DNA from: Sutterella sp.
Lineage (GTDB): Bacteria > Pseudomonadota > Gammaproteobacteria > Burkholderiales > Burkholderiaceae_F
Assembly (NCBI GenBank): GCA_019418605.1
Contig: DYBN01000062.1
Span: forward strand, 1-64,000
Length of the DNA: 64,000 nt
Reading direction: 5' to 3'
Below the pieces are notes generated by a model. That model did not search any database. It was not told the DNA's origin and saw only the letters and a program-made list of their open reading frames with translations. Below, piece by piece: positions 35,698 through 45,492 of this stretch; the first letter of the stretch is position 1; the number at the start of each line of letters is the position of its first letter. The translations under genes were made by a program, and so were the position numbers.

Positions 35698-36639
35698 TTA
35701 GCCTGCGGTCTCTGCAAGCACCTTGGCAAGAAGCTGATCGGCCCCCTGCTCTCTCAAGGAGGCAACCACGTCGGCTGCGATCTGCATGTGCGCGTCAACC
35801 GCGCCTTTTTTCTGGGCGCAGATCATCTCGCCGCTGCGATGGTCCCCCACGTGGGCGCGCAGCCACAATTGGCCCTCTTCGACAATGGCGTAGGCCGCAA
35901 GCGGCACCTGGCAGGAGCCCCCCAGGGCGCGCGAGACGGCGCGCTCGGCGGCCGTGCAGGCGCGCGTGACGGGATCGTTGATAAAGGCAAGGGCCTCGAT
36001 CAAATCATCTCTGTCGGCGCGCACCTCAACACCCAAAGCGCCCTGCCCGGGCGAAGGAAGGCTCACGGAAGGATCGACGATTTGGCGAATGCGGGAGGCT
36101 AGCCCCAGGCGCTTGAGTCCGGCCGAGGCCATCACAAGGGCGTCAAACTCGCCCCGATCGAGCTTTGCGAGCCGCGTGCCGACGTTGCCTCTGACGGACT
36201 TCACCACAAGGTGCGGAAACTTTGCGCGCAGCATCAGCTCGCGCCGCAGGCTCGAGGTGCCCACCACGGCGCCCGCGGGCAGCGCTTCAAGGCTCTCGTA
36301 GCGGGGGCTCACCAGCGCGTCGCGGGGGTCTTCGCGCACGCTCACCGCCGCAAGCGCAAAGCCCTCGGGCAGCTCCATGGGCACGTCCTTGAGCGAGTGC
36401 ACCGCCAGATCGGCGCGCCCCTCGCACATGGCCGCCTCAAGCTCCTTGACAAAGAGCCCCTTGCCGCCCACCTTCGAGAGCGTCCGATCAAGAATCTGAT
36501 CGCCTCTGGTCGTCATGCCGAGAATGTCGACCTCGGCCTGCGGGTAGTGCTCTCTTAAAAGGGCCTGCACGTGCAGGGCCTGCCACATGGCAAGCGGACT
36601 TTCGCGCGTGGCGATCACGCAGTGCTTGAATTGAGTCAT
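35698..36639 (-). CDS. hemC: Hydroxymethylbilane synthase (porphobilinogen deaminase)
   Basis: A 313-residue enzyme that links four porphobilinogens into hydroxymethylbilane. The start block IATRESPLAMWQA, VHSLKDVP, the GTSSLRR loop and the cofactor-binding Cys in GGSCQVPLAAYA are all present. The frame reaches 36795, but ATG 36639 (MTQFKHC) starts just before the first strand and was chosen. A minus-strand TAGAAT at 36786-36791 is a possible -10. The convergent/divergent neighbourhood hemD-hemC | argH is typical, with an autotransporter inserted between. Confidence 0.96.
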   Translation of the reverse strand: MTQFKHCVIATRESPLAMWQALHVQALLREHYPQAEVDILGMTTRGDQILDRTLSKVGGKGLFVKELEAAMCEGRADLAVHSLKDVPMELPEGFALAAVSVREDPRDALVSPRYESLEALPAGAVVGTSSLRRELMLRAKFPHLVVKSVRGNVGTRLAKLDRGEFDALVMASAGLKRLGLASRIRQIVDPSVSLPSPGQGALGVEVRADRDDLIEALAFINDPVTRACTAAERAVSRALGGSCQVPLAAYAIVEEGQLWLRAHVGDHRSGEMICAQKKGAVDAHMQIAADVVASLREQGADQLLAKVLAETAG

Positions 36640-36955
36640 TGAATCATGCTTCTGACAAAGGAAAACACAAGCGGGGCGCCGAGCCCCGCCGCGGGAAGCG
36701 GACGCCGTCAGGCGCGCGCAGGAGGCGCTGCGCCCCCTGCCGAGCCCTCTGCGGCAGCCCGGGCCTGTCCCGCAAATCGAGGCCGATTCTAACAAAGAGG
36801 CTCAAGGCGGGCCCGGCGCGAAGGCTTGTTCGAATAAAGGCAAACGATAAATCGGCGGCCTTAAGGCAAAATAGGTTCGCGCAGCCGGATGGAAAAAAAC
36901 AGCCGCTTTGCGTTTTTGTTTTATGCAAGCTTCTTTGTTCAAGGAGAGATGTTGA
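36640..36955. other. Divergent region between hemC and the large autotransporter
   Basis: 316 bp with a possible hemC -10 (36791-36786, minus) and a plus-strand CAAAATAGG at 36866-36874, similar to the sequence upstream of ompA. No gene is seen. Confidence 0.4.
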
Positions 36956-39900
36956 ATGTGCAGCACGCCCGTCAAACTGTCGGCGACGGCGGTCTGCCTT
37001 GCGCTTTTTGCCATGAGGGCGCAGGCAACGATTGATCAGGTGCAGGTGACGCTCGAAGACGGGCGGCCCTTTGTGACGCTCAACATCTACGGCAACGGCG
37101 AGCCTTATGATCTCTTTGGGTTAAAGGGCAATGCCATGTGGAGTCTTCCGTCGGAAGAGTTGCAGAGCATCCTGCAGGGCTCGGGCTACGTTGCAGAGCT
37201 GCTTGAAAAAGCGGTGAATCACCCCGCCTCCATCATGCTTGTCGCGCAAGACGACGGCGAGACCTTCGGCAATGCCTTTGCCTCGAGCGATGTCGCGCCG
37301 ACGGGCGATACGTGGTTTATCGCTCAAATTCTTCACGGCATTGCGCCTGCAACGCCCACCGGGGACTCCGCGGTCATCCTTGTTTACCCGCGTTCGGAAG
37401 AAGACGGCGCCTGGTATCGCGCCCAGGACGCCATGCACGTGCTTCCCAAAAACGGAAACTCCATGAATCTGGCTGCAACGTTTTCACATGAAATGCTGCA
37501 CGCGCTCGGGATTCTGACTCGGGCCGAAACGGCTGATGATGCGTTTGCACTGGAAGGCGACTATTTCCGGTTTCTCGAATCTCGCTTTACATCCACGCTT
37601 AACCGCTTTGAGCAGGGGCTTCGCGACAGCGACGGGACGGCGGCGGCGCCGGGGATGGCAATCACGGTCAACGGCGGCACGGATCAGGCCGGCGCCGGCA
37701 CCTTTGACGTAGACTTGCTCTCCCCTGGCATTTACTTCACGGGAGAGCATGTTGAAGAAGTGCTCAACGGCGCTCTGATTTATCCGGCCGACAGCGACGG
37801 CACCGGCGAACCTCTGCCGGGCCTTCCCGTCAACGGGTGGGAGTACGTCTACACAGCCGAAAATGTCGACTATTACACGCCGGAAATGAGTCACATCGAG
37901 CTTCAAAACAGCTTGATGAGCCACCAGAGCTGGAGAAACTGGGGCGTCTACATGGAGGCCGAGCTTGCCCTTTTGCAGGATCTGGGGCTTGAAATCGACC
38001 GCCGCAAATGGTTTGGCTACTCCGTCTACAACTCAGGCGCAACGATCGTCAACACCCATCCGTTTTACGAGCGCAATCAGGCGGGAACGGCCTATCTGCA
38101 GGGCGTTGCAAGCAGCAACCCCTGGGGCATCGGGCTTCACGTCTACGGCAGAGACAACGACGTTACGCAGGCCGCCGACATTCTGACGCGCGGCGAATTT
38201 GCCATCGGCATTCGTCTTGAAGGCTCCAATAACACGCTTCGCATTGCGCCCGGCGTCACAATACAAAGCGACGGCAGCGAGGGCTTCGGGCTCGCGGTGA
38301 CCTACGGCAAAAATCACAACGTCGTCCATCAGGGCGTGATCGCCGCACGGGGCCAGGAAGGCATTGCCGCGCTTTTTTCCTTTGGCGACAACGTCATCAG
38401 CAACGATTTCGAGCAGCGCGGCTCCTACATCTACCGCCCCAGCCCCATGTTCGACACGGGGCTTGAAGTTGAAGACATTGGGCTCGATGGTGCGCTTGTG
38501 GAGCGTTTTGACGTCTCGGGCGCCCTGATCGGCACGAAGGCGGCCATTTTGATTGACGACAACGCGCTCGTCTCCAACATCAACATTCTCAACGGCGCAC
38601 TCCTTGCAGGCGACATCGTCTCACTCTGGGACCCGAACGACGAGCGCATTGACGCGGGCGGCCTGCCGCGCGAAGAGCTGACGACGACTCTCACCTTCGG
38701 GCAGGCTGCCGCAGCCGACGGGGCGGCCATAGCCGACGTGCCCGATCCGAACTTTTACCTGCGCTATGACGGCAACATTTACGGAACCGGTCTGGGAGAG
38801 TCGGAGTCGGAAGCGGGCGCGGCCGCCATTGCCGTGCGCGTGGCCGGAGGCGAACTCTCCTACAACGGCACGGCCAACGTGCTCTCGGTCGAGGTTTTGC
38901 CGCAGGCAACCTTAAGCGGCAACGGCACCTACAACGTCACTCAATGGCCGGCCGGAGAAGACGAGGCCCCCTTTGGGGGCACCTTTGTCAACAACGGCAC
39001 GCTCTCGCCCGGCAACAGCCTTGGCACCATGACCATCAACGGGGCGTTTGAAATGGGCGCGTCAGGAAGGCTTCTCATGGAGTTTGACGCCGACGGCCGC
39101 ACCGACAGGCTTCAATTGCGAAGCCTTGTGCAGGACGTGACGCTCACCTCAGCAAATCTGACCATGCAGCCAGCGGAGGGCTACTACAGCGGAACGCTTC
39201 AAATCCCCCTCTCCGGCATGGTGACGGCGCAGGAAGGCACGATCAGCTTTGCGGGCGCGACAGTGACGACAAGCGGCGTGTCGCCCACGCTTTCCATGTC
39301 GGGGGCGCTGACGGACGCAACGCTTGCGGTAACCGTCGAACGCGCGCCCGACGCCTACAGCCGCTGGGCATTTTCTGACGCTGCGCGCGGCGTGGCAGCG
39401 GTGTTTGACCGCAACGCCGGTCACGTGCAGGGCCAGATGCAGGATCTGGTGGCACGGCTTGACTTTTTAAGCCCTGACGGAAGCGCTCTGCAGTCGGCCT
39501 TTGAAAGCCTGAGTCCGGACCTCTACGGCCGCGCCGGGGCGGCGAGTCTTTTTGCCCGGCAGACCGTGGCGCGCACCGTCATCAACGAGTTGAGCGCCGG
39601 GCGGCTTGCCGCAGCGCGGCTTGGGGGCAAGGAGGCGTTTGTCGTTCCCCTGGGCGGCTATGCCGATCGGGATGCCGACGGAGTGCGCAGCACCTATGCC
39701 GGCATTTTGGCGGGCGTGCAGACGCAGCGCGCCGATGCCGGCGGCACGCTCACGCTGGGCGCGCACACGGCGGTGCTCACGAGAAAGGATAAGTTGAGCA
39801 ACGCCCAGGGAAGCCAAGCGGACTCGGAGAGCTTCTACCTCGGCGCGCACGGGCGGTACGACTTTGCCGGAGAGAGCGCGCCCTATCTCTTTGGGCTTGC

Positions 39901-40456
39901 ACAAGTCTCGATTGAAAACACCGACATGGACCGGTACGTGCTCGACGATCATGCCGAAAGCGACTGGACAGGCTGGGGCGCGAGCCTTGCCGCAGGTGCG
40001 GGACAGACCTTTGACTTGACCGAAAACCTCTCGGCAGGCCCCGTCTTCTGGCTTGACTATGGCCTGGCGCATCAGCCGGCGACGACGGAGTCGTCTTCCC
40101 ACGGCACGGCGCTTTCCGTTGCGAGCGAAACGTACCAGTCGCTTTCTTCGTCCCTCGGAGTGCGGGCGCACTGGCGGCTGCCGGTGCAGACGATGAAGGC
40201 AAGCATCGGTGCGCTTGCCGCCTGGAATCATGAGTTTTTGTCCCGCTACGGGACGGCGCAGGCAAGTTTTGCGGGCCTGCGGCAGGAGAGCTTTCGCTTT
40301 GAAAGCGAAGTTCAGGCGCGCGACACGGGCCTTGCGGCCGTAAGTTTCAAGGCCGAAGTGAAGGAGCGCTTCTCGGCCGGCGCAGGCCTTGGCTGCGAGT
40401 TTGGAAGCAACACTTCCGGCCTGTGGGGACACGTCAACTTGCGGTGGGCCTTCTGA
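36956..40456 (+). CDS. Autotransporter with zinc-metallopeptidase-like passenger
   Basis: An 1166-residue type V secreted protein. A signal peptide (1-24, ending AQA) precedes a domain of about 350 residues with HEMLHALG at 178-185, a zinc-binding HExxHxxG motif. About 140 residues later comes SLMSHQSW, resembling the metzincin Met-turn, and then EAELALLQDLGLE, a common ending of such domains. Residues ~360-800 look like a beta-helical stalk (NGTLSPGNSLGTM is a typical stalk block). A barrel of about 270 residues follows, ending in VNLRWAF. The usual third zinc His (HExxHxxGxxH) is absent. AAGGAG precedes the ATG at 36956. It is inserted between hemC and argH. Confidence 0.88.
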   Translation: MCSTPVKLSATAVCLALFAMRAQATIDQVQVTLEDGRPFVTLNIYGNGEPYDLFGLKGNAMWSLPSEELQSILQGSGYVAELLEKAVNHPASIMLVAQDDGETFGNAFASSDVAPTGDTWFIAQILHGIAPATPTGDSAVILVYPRSEEDGAWYRAQDAMHVLPKNGNSMNLAATFSHEMLHALGILTRAETADDAFALEGDYFRFLESRFTSTLNRFEQGLRDSDGTAAAPGMAITVNGGTDQAGAGTFDVDLLSPGIYFTGEHVEEVLNGALIYPADSDGTGEPLPGLPVNGWEYVYTAENVDYYTPEMSHIELQNSLMSHQSWRNWGVYMEAELALLQDLGLEIDRRKWFGYSVYNSGATIVNTHPFYERNQAGTAYLQGVASSNPWGIGLHVYGRDNDVTQAADILTRGEFAIGIRLEGSNNTLRIAPGVTIQSDGSEGFGLAVTYGKNHNVVHQGVIAARGQEGIAALFSFGDNVISNDFEQRGSYIYRPSPMFDTGLEVEDIGLDGALVERFDVSGALIGTKAAILIDDNALVSNINILNGALLAGDIVSLWDPNDERIDAGGLPREELTTTLTFGQAAAADGAAIADVPDPNFYLRYDGNIYGTGLGESESEAGAAAIAVRVAGGELSYNGTANVLSVEVLPQATLSGNGTYNVTQWPAGEDEAPFGGTFVNNGTLSPGNSLGTMTINGAFEMGASGRLLMEFDADGRTDRLQLRSLVQDVTLTSANLTMQPAEGYYSGTLQIPLSGMVTAQEGTISFAGATVTTSGVSPTLSMSGALTDATLAVTVERAPDAYSRWAFSDAARGVAAVFDRNAGHVQGQMQDLVARLDFLSPDGSALQSAFESLSPDLYGRAGAASLFARQTVARTVINELSAGRLAAARLGGKEAFVVPLGGYADRDADGVRSTYAGILAGVQTQRADAGGTLTLGAHTAVLTRKDKLSNAQGSQADSESFYLGAHGRYDFAGESAPYLFGLAQVSIENTDMDRYVLDDHAESDWTGWGASLAAGAGQTFDLTENLSAGPVFWLDYGLAHQPATTESSSHGTALSVASETYQSLSSSLGVRAHWRLPVQTMKASIGALAAWNHEFLSRYGTAQASFAGLRQESFRFESEVQARDTGLAAVSFKAEVKERFSAGAGLGCEFGSNTSGLWGHVNLRWAF

Positions 40457-40614
40457 CTGATTGACGCTCTCAGGCCGTCATGAAAGAGGCTTTCTGGCCG
40501 CAAACAGAATCGCTTTCCTTTTGATATTATTGAAGCTTTTCAAAAAATGGCGCGCCGCTTTTTCTTCGTGCGGCGCCGCGAAACATTGACCACTTCTCTG
40601 CACATCATTTTTCC

Positions 40615-42060
40615 ATGAGCACCGAACACAATCATTCCGACGATCCCCTGCATGCCAAGAAAGAAGCATGGTCGGGCCGCTTCTCCGAACCCGTGGCCGA
40701 GTTCGTGCTCCGATACACCCAGTCGGTGAGCTTTGACAAGCGCATGGCCATGGCCGACATCGCGGGCTCGCTTGCGCACGCGCAGATGCTCTGCGAGTGC
40801 GGCGTCATCAGCGAAAACGACTTGGCCGACATCCGCCGCGGCATGGCGCAGATCACCGACGAAATCAAGGCGGGCAAGTTCCTCTGGCAGCTTGAGCTCG
40901 AAGACGTCCACCTCAACATCGAGGCGCGCCTAACGCAGCTCATCGGCGACGCGGGCAAGCGTCTTCACACGGGCCGCAGCCGCAACGACCAGGTCGCCAC
41001 CGACATCCGGCTTTATCTCAGAGGCGAAATCGACGCCATCGAAGGCATGCTCGGGCATCTGCAGGAAGTGCTCGTCGCGCAGGCAAAGCGCGAGTACAAC
41101 ACCATCATGCCGGGCTTTACCCACATGCAGGTTGCGCAGCCCGTCACGTTCGGGCACCACATGCTCGCCTACGTCGAAATGTTCGAGCGCGACCGCGAGC
41201 GCATGATTGACTTGAGGCGGCGCGTCAACCGCTCGCCTCTTGGGGCCGCGGCCCTTGCGGGCACCACCTACCCCATCAACCGCGAGCGCACGGCCGAGCT
41301 CCTTGGCTTTGAAGCCGTCTGCCAGAATTCGCTTGACGCGGTGAGCGACCGCGACTTCGGCATCGAATTTACGGCCGCCGCAAGCCTTGTGATGATTCAC
41401 ATCTCGCGCCTGTCCGAAGAGCTCGTCTACTGGATGAGCCAGCGCTTCAAGTTCATCGAGCTGCCCGACCGCTTTACGACGGGCTCCTCGATCATGCCGC
41501 AGAAAAAGAACCCGGACGTGCCCGAAACCGCCCGCGGCAAGTGCTCGCGCGTGGTGGGCGACCTGATGACGATGACGATGCTCATGAAGGGGCTGCCGCT
41601 AGCCTACAACAAGGATCTGCAGGAAGACAAGGAGCCCGTGTTTGACGCCATCGACACGGTCAAGGACACGCTGCGCGCCTTCATCGAAATGATGGCGGGC
41701 GTCGTGGCAAACCGCGAGGAGCTGCGAAAGGCGGCCGCCGCGGGCTACCCCACCGCAACCGACCTCGCGGACTACCTTGCGCGCCGCGGCGTTCCCTTTA
41801 GAACCGCGCACGACATCGTGGGCCGCGTGGTGCGGCTCGCAAGCGAGCGCGGCTGCGACATCGCCGATCTGTCGCTTGACGAGCTCAAGGGCTTTAGCGA
41901 GGTCATTGAAGAGGATGTCTATGCGGTGCTCACGCTCGAGGGCTCGATTGCCGCACGCAACCACGTGGGCGGCACGGCTCCCGAACAGGTGCTAAAGCAG
42001 GTGGCGCGCTGGGAGGCGATCTTCAACGAGCGCGCGCAGGCTGCCGCAAAGAAGGCTTAA
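40615..42060 (+). CDS. argH: Argininosuccinate lyase
   Basis: A 481-residue enzyme of the fumarase/aspartase superfamily: it splits argininosuccinate into arginine and fumarate. The signature GSSIMPQKKNPDVPE (about 296-310) and the catalytic TGRSRNDQVATD block near 118 are intact. The ATG at 40615 lacks a Shine-Dalgarno; its leader is T/C-rich. Two terminator hairpins follow. Its position next to divergent hemC matches other Burkholderiales. Confidence 0.97.
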   Translation: MSTEHNHSDDPLHAKKEAWSGRFSEPVAEFVLRYTQSVSFDKRMAMADIAGSLAHAQMLCECGVISENDLADIRRGMAQITDEIKAGKFLWQLELEDVHLNIEARLTQLIGDAGKRLHTGRSRNDQVATDIRLYLRGEIDAIEGMLGHLQEVLVAQAKREYNTIMPGFTHMQVAQPVTFGHHMLAYVEMFERDRERMIDLRRRVNRSPLGAAALAGTTYPINRERTAELLGFEAVCQNSLDAVSDRDFGIEFTAAASLVMIHISRLSEELVYWMSQRFKFIELPDRFTTGSSIMPQKKNPDVPETARGKCSRVVGDLMTMTMLMKGLPLAYNKDLQEDKEPVFDAIDTVKDTLRAFIEMMAGVVANREELRKAAAAGYPTATDLADYLARRGVPFRTAHDIVGRVVRLASERGCDIADLSLDELKGFSEVIEEDVYAVLTLEGSIAARNHVGGTAPEQVLKQVARWEAIFNERAQAAAKKA

Positions 42061-42081
42061 CCACCCCGCTCAAGGCCCGAG

Positions 42082-42116
42082 ACCCGCCCGGTTTTGCACT
42101 GCGGCGGGTTTCGTTT
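42082..42116 (+). terminator. First terminator of argH
   Basis: ACCCGCC/GGCGGGT stem, followed by TTCGTTTT. Confidence 0.65.
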
Positions 42117-42131
42117 TGGGACAGGGAAAGA

Positions 42132-42199
42132 CAAAAGCGGCGCTTGAAGCCCTCTTCCTTTTTTCGGAAGGCGAAAGGCTTCAAGCGCCGCTTTTTTTC
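42132..42199. terminator. Bidirectional terminator between argH and uppP
   Basis: A 16-bp perfect stem (AGCGGCGCTTGAAGCC and its complement) followed by T7 on the plus strand, with an A run on the other side. It serves the two converging genes. Confidence 0.9.
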
Positions 42200-42223
42200 T
42201 CCCGCGACTAAAGCAGCGGGCGG

Positions 42224-43054
42224 CTAAAAGATGTGCGCAAGTCCCGCCGCCCACAGCCCCAGAATGAAGAGCCCGAAGACGATGCGGTACCAGCCGAAGA
42301 TGCAGAAGTCGTTTTTGGAGACGTAGCGCAGCAGCCAGCGCACCACGACGATGGCCGACAGAAAGCTCACCACGAACCCCACGCCGATGCCGGGAAGGTT
42401 GTCGGCCGAGAGAATCTCGCGCGACTTGTACAGATCGTAGACCGTGGCGCCGAAAATCGTGGGAATGGCAAGGAAAAAGGAAAACTCCGTTGCGGCCGTC
42501 CTCGAAAGGCCCAGCACAAGAGCGCCGATGATGGTGGCGCCCGAGCGGGACGTGCCGGGGATAAGGGCAAAGCACTGCATCAAGCCCACTCCGAGGGCGT
42601 CCTTCCAGGTCATGTCGTCCATCGTGGCCACGCGCGGCGGGATGCTGCGCTTTTTGTTGTAGTGCTCGATCCAGAGAATGATCACGCCGCCCACGACAAG
42701 GGCCGTGGCAACCGTGAAGATGTTGAAAAACCGCTCCTTGATGATCGAGGAGAGAAGCACCCCCAGCACGGCCGCCGGGATAAAGGCCACGACCGTGTTG
42801 ACGGCAAGCCGCTGATCGGGCCCTCGCCGAAAGAGATTTTGGAGAATCCGCACGATTCTCACGCGGTAGTGCCAGCAGACGGCCACGATGGCGCCCGCCT
42901 GAATGGCGATGTAAAAGGTGTCGGCCTCCGGGCCGTTGAAGTCAAGAAAGTGGCCGGCCAGGATGAGGTGGCCGGTTGAGCTCACGGGCAAAAACTCGGT
43001 GAGCCCCTCAACGATGCCGAGAACGACGGTCTTGAGAAAATAAATGAATTCCAT
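42224..43054 (-). CDS. uppP: Undecaprenyl-diphosphatase
   Basis: A 276-residue inner-membrane enzyme (BacA type) that recycles the lipid carrier of peptidoglycan synthesis by removing a phosphate from undecaprenyl diphosphate. EGLTEFLPVSSTGHLIL (16-32) and PGTSRSGATI (about 167-176) are the two active-site blocks; eight spans are seen. High activity gives bacitracin tolerance in known members. It shares the strand with the CNNM/CBS gene upstream, 85 bp away. Confidence 0.96.
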   Translation of the reverse strand: MEFIYFLKTVVLGIVEGLTEFLPVSSTGHLILAGHFLDFNGPEADTFYIAIQAGAIVAVCWHYRVRIVRILQNLFRRGPDQRLAVNTVVAFIPAAVLGVLLSSIIKERFFNIFTVATALVVGGVIILWIEHYNKKRSIPPRVATMDDMTWKDALGVGLMQCFALIPGTSRSGATIIGALVLGLSRTAATEFSFFLAIPTIFGATVYDLYKSREILSADNLPGIGVGFVVSFLSAIVVVRWLLRYVSKNDFCIFGWYRIVFGLFILGLWAAGLAHIF

Positions 43055-43138
43055 GGATCTGTGCGCGCGCTGGCGGCCGTGGATGAAACAAAGCTGGCCC
43101 CGGGGCCGTTTTTAAAAAGCGAAAGCCCTTGCTTGGCC

Positions 43139-44497
43139 TCAGACGCCGCGCTCGTCGGAAGTCTTGTGGTCGCCCGCGGCCTCGTTTTTGTCCTCGGGCT
43201 TTTCCTGCGGCAGGGGGGTGGCTAGCACCTTGTCGATGCGCCGCCCGTCCATGTCGGCCACTTCAAAGGACCACCCCTCCCAGACGACCTTGTCGCCCGT
43301 GCGGGGAAGCCGCTGCAGCAAAAGCATCATCATGCCCGAAAGCGTGTTGTAGCGCCCGAGCTCTTCTTCGGGCACTTCCTTCAAATGCAGGCAGTCCTTG
43401 AGTTCCGGAATCGGGATGATGCCGTCCAGGTACCAGGAGCCGTCGCCGCGCGAGACGGCCGAGGCCTCTTCGTTGGCATCGGGCTTGAATTCGCCTGCGA
43501 TGGCCTCCAAGAGGTCTCTCGGGGTCACAAGCCCCACCACCTCGCCGTACTCGTCGACCACGAGCGCCAGAGGCGTCGTCGTCTTTTTAAATTGCTCGAG
43601 CAGCTCCATGCCGCTCAAGGACTCGGGCACGTAGATCACGGGCGCGAGATTGCGCATGAAGTTGGGCTTGCCGTTTTCCACGATCTGCTGCAGCAGCGAG
43701 CGGGTCGTGCAGATGCCCTTGACGTCTGAGAGCGAGCCGCTAGCCACCACAAGCCGCGAGCGGCTCGAGGTGAGCACCTTCTTGAAGTTTTCCTCGCGCG
43801 TATCCTCAAGGTCGATCCACTCGATGTCGCTTCGCGGGGTCATGAGCGAACCCACCTGCCGGTCGTCAAGGCGAAAGACGTTGCGCACCATGTCGCGCTC
43901 GCTCTCTTCGATGACGCCCGACTCGCTTCCCTCCTGGATCATGGCGTGGATTTCCTCTTCGGTCACGCCCGAGCCCTTGTCCTTGTCAAGCCCCAGCACC
44001 TTGAGGATGAGTTCGGTCGACGAGGAAAGCAACTTCACAAAGGGGCTCATCACGATGCTCAGCGCACTCAAGGGGCGCGAGACGATGCAGGCAAGCCTCT
44101 CGGGGCTGCCCTGCCCCAAGCGCTTGGGCACGAGCTCTCCCAGCACGATCGAAAAGTAGGTCACAAGCACGACCACGATCACCACGCCCAGAACGCGGGC
44201 CGTCTCAGCGGGCACGCCCCAGTCCATGAAGATTTTGGCCACGGGGCCCGAGAGCGCCGCCTCGCCCACCATGCCCGAGAGAATGCCGATGCTCGTGATG
44301 CCCACCTGAATGGTCGAGAGCGCCCAGTTGGGATTGTCCTGCAGCTTGATGGCCTTGTCGGCGCCCTTGTTGCCGTCCTCGCTCAAGACCTGCAGCCGCG
44401 CCCTGCGGCTTGTGACAAGCGCAATTTCGCTCATGGAAAAAACGCCGTTTAAACAAATCAGGCAAAAAAGCAAAAATACGTCGACCCAACTGCTCAT
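43139..44497 (-). CDS. CNNM/CBS-domain membrane protein (HlyC/CorC family)
   Basis: A 452-residue protein. An N-terminal CNNM (DUF21) membrane domain (about 1-175, four hydrophobic segments), a pair of CBS domains (about 210-335, including SLMTPRSDIEWID and ALVVDEYGEVVGLVTPRDLLEAI) and a C-terminal CorC/HlyC domain (about 355-430). Members are linked to magnesium or cobalt efflux and to polyamine export (PaeA/YtfL). Which ion it moves is unknown. The sequence is complete, with a charged tail. It has its own ATG and a weak ribosome site. Confidence 0.9.
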   Translation of the reverse strand: MSSWVDVFLLFCLICLNGVFSMSEIALVTSRRARLQVLSEDGNKGADKAIKLQDNPNWALSTIQVGITSIGILSGMVGEAALSGPVAKIFMDWGVPAETARVLGVVIVVVLVTYFSIVLGELVPKRLGQGSPERLACIVSRPLSALSIVMSPFVKLLSSSTELILKVLGLDKDKGSGVTEEEIHAMIQEGSESGVIEESERDMVRNVFRLDDRQVGSLMTPRSDIEWIDLEDTREENFKKVLTSSRSRLVVASGSLSDVKGICTTRSLLQQIVENGKPNFMRNLAPVIYVPESLSGMELLEQFKKTTTPLALVVDEYGEVVGLVTPRDLLEAIAGEFKPDANEEASAVSRGDGSWYLDGIIPIPELKDCLHLKEVPEEELGRYNTLSGMMMLLLQRLPRTGDKVVWEGWSFEVADMDGRRIDKVLATPLPQEKPEDKNEAAGDHKTSDERGV

Positions 44498-44666
44498 GGT
44501 GTGCTCGAAAAGGCCCCTCTTGCGGGCCCGTCAAAAGAAAAGAAATCCCGTCCGTGGTGAGTGCGTTTTTTTTAGCCTCAGATACGAGAAAGCGCGGAGC
44601 TTCCGGCTTGAAGGCAAGAGGCACCGCGCAAGGAAAAACGCATTCGAGTTTTAAAAAACGCTTTCG

Positions 44667-44999
44667 TTAAAAGGGCAGCTTCATGCCCGGAGGCAGCGGC
44701 ATGCCCGCGGTGGCCTCGCGCATCTTGTTCTGCACGGTCTGCTCGATTTTGTGGGCGGCGTCGTTGACCGCCGCGCCGATCAGGTCTTCGAGCATTTCCT
44801 TGTCGTCGGGCTCGCCCGAGAGAAGACTCGGATCGATTTCGACCTTGCGGGCCTCGTGCTTGCAGGTCATGGTGATTTTGACGAGACCGGCGCCGGACTC
44901 GCCCACCACTTCCAGATTGCCGAGCTCGGCCTGAACGCGCTCGACGTTTTTCTGCATTTTCTGCGCCTGAGCGAGCAGGCCCTGAAGATTACCTCTCAT
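44667..44999 (-). CDS. ebfC: YbaB/EbfC nucleoid-associated protein
   Basis: A 110-residue DNA-binding protein. It begins with a helix (MRGNLQGLLAQAQKMQKNVE), then strand blocks GLVKITMTCKHEARKVEIDP, and ends in the Pro/Met-rich GMPLPPGMKLPF tail typical of the family. Its AAAGGAAT ribosome site lies inside the last codons of the dnaX tau frame (stop at 45006), so its translation is probably coupled to full-length tau. The dnaX-ebfC order is conserved widely; recR, which often follows, is not here. Confidence 0.95.
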   Translation of the reverse strand: MRGNLQGLLAQAQKMQKNVERVQAELGNLEVVGESGAGLVKITMTCKHEARKVEIDPSLLSGEPDDKEMLEDLIGAAVNDAAHKIEQTVQNKMREATAGMPLPPGMKLPF

Positions 45000-45005
45000 G
45001 AAAAC

Positions 45006-45492
45006 TTATTCCTTTGCTTTTTCCTGATTGGGCTCGACCGACGTCTCGTCGATCGTCGCGTTGAAAACTTCCAAGCATTTTTGCACAAACGGATCGCTCT
45101 TGAAGGCTTCGATCATCGCCCTGCGCGCGGCCCTGCGCTCGGCCTCTTCGATGAGGCTTAACGTCACCGCATCCTTGGCGCGCTCATCCTTGGTAAAGCG
45201 CACCTGCATGGGGCGGCCTGCGCCTTTGCTTACGGCCTCTTCGATCATCTGCACGATCTCAGCGCTCACAAGCGTCTGCGCGGCGGGTCGCAGCATCACG
45301 TGATCGTCCGTTACTTCGAGCACCTCGCTTGAGGCGGCGATTTCGCGAATCAACCCCTGCATGGCGCTTGCGCACACAAGTTTTCGCCAGTCAGACAGCA
45401 GAGGCGTTGCCTGCACATCAATCAATGGCAGGATTTCAGGGCCTCTGCCGGCGTGCGCAACTCTGACCGGCGCTTCACTCTCCCCGCGGGGG
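45006..45492 (-). other. dnaX: Tau-specific C-terminal end of dnaX, in the +1 frame
   Basis: Directly after the C5 run at 45492-45488 the +1 frame reads PRGESEAPVRV and stays open to 45006, about 160 residues. It includes LLSDWRKLVCASAMQGLIREIA and PAAQTLVSAEIVQMIEEAV, which resemble the DnaE-binding domain V of the tau subunit. It has no start codon of its own at a sensible place. Skipping one C joins it to the dnaX frame for a 625-residue tau. The intact reading frame and the overlap with the ebfC ribosome site argue that it is used. Confidence 0.8.
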
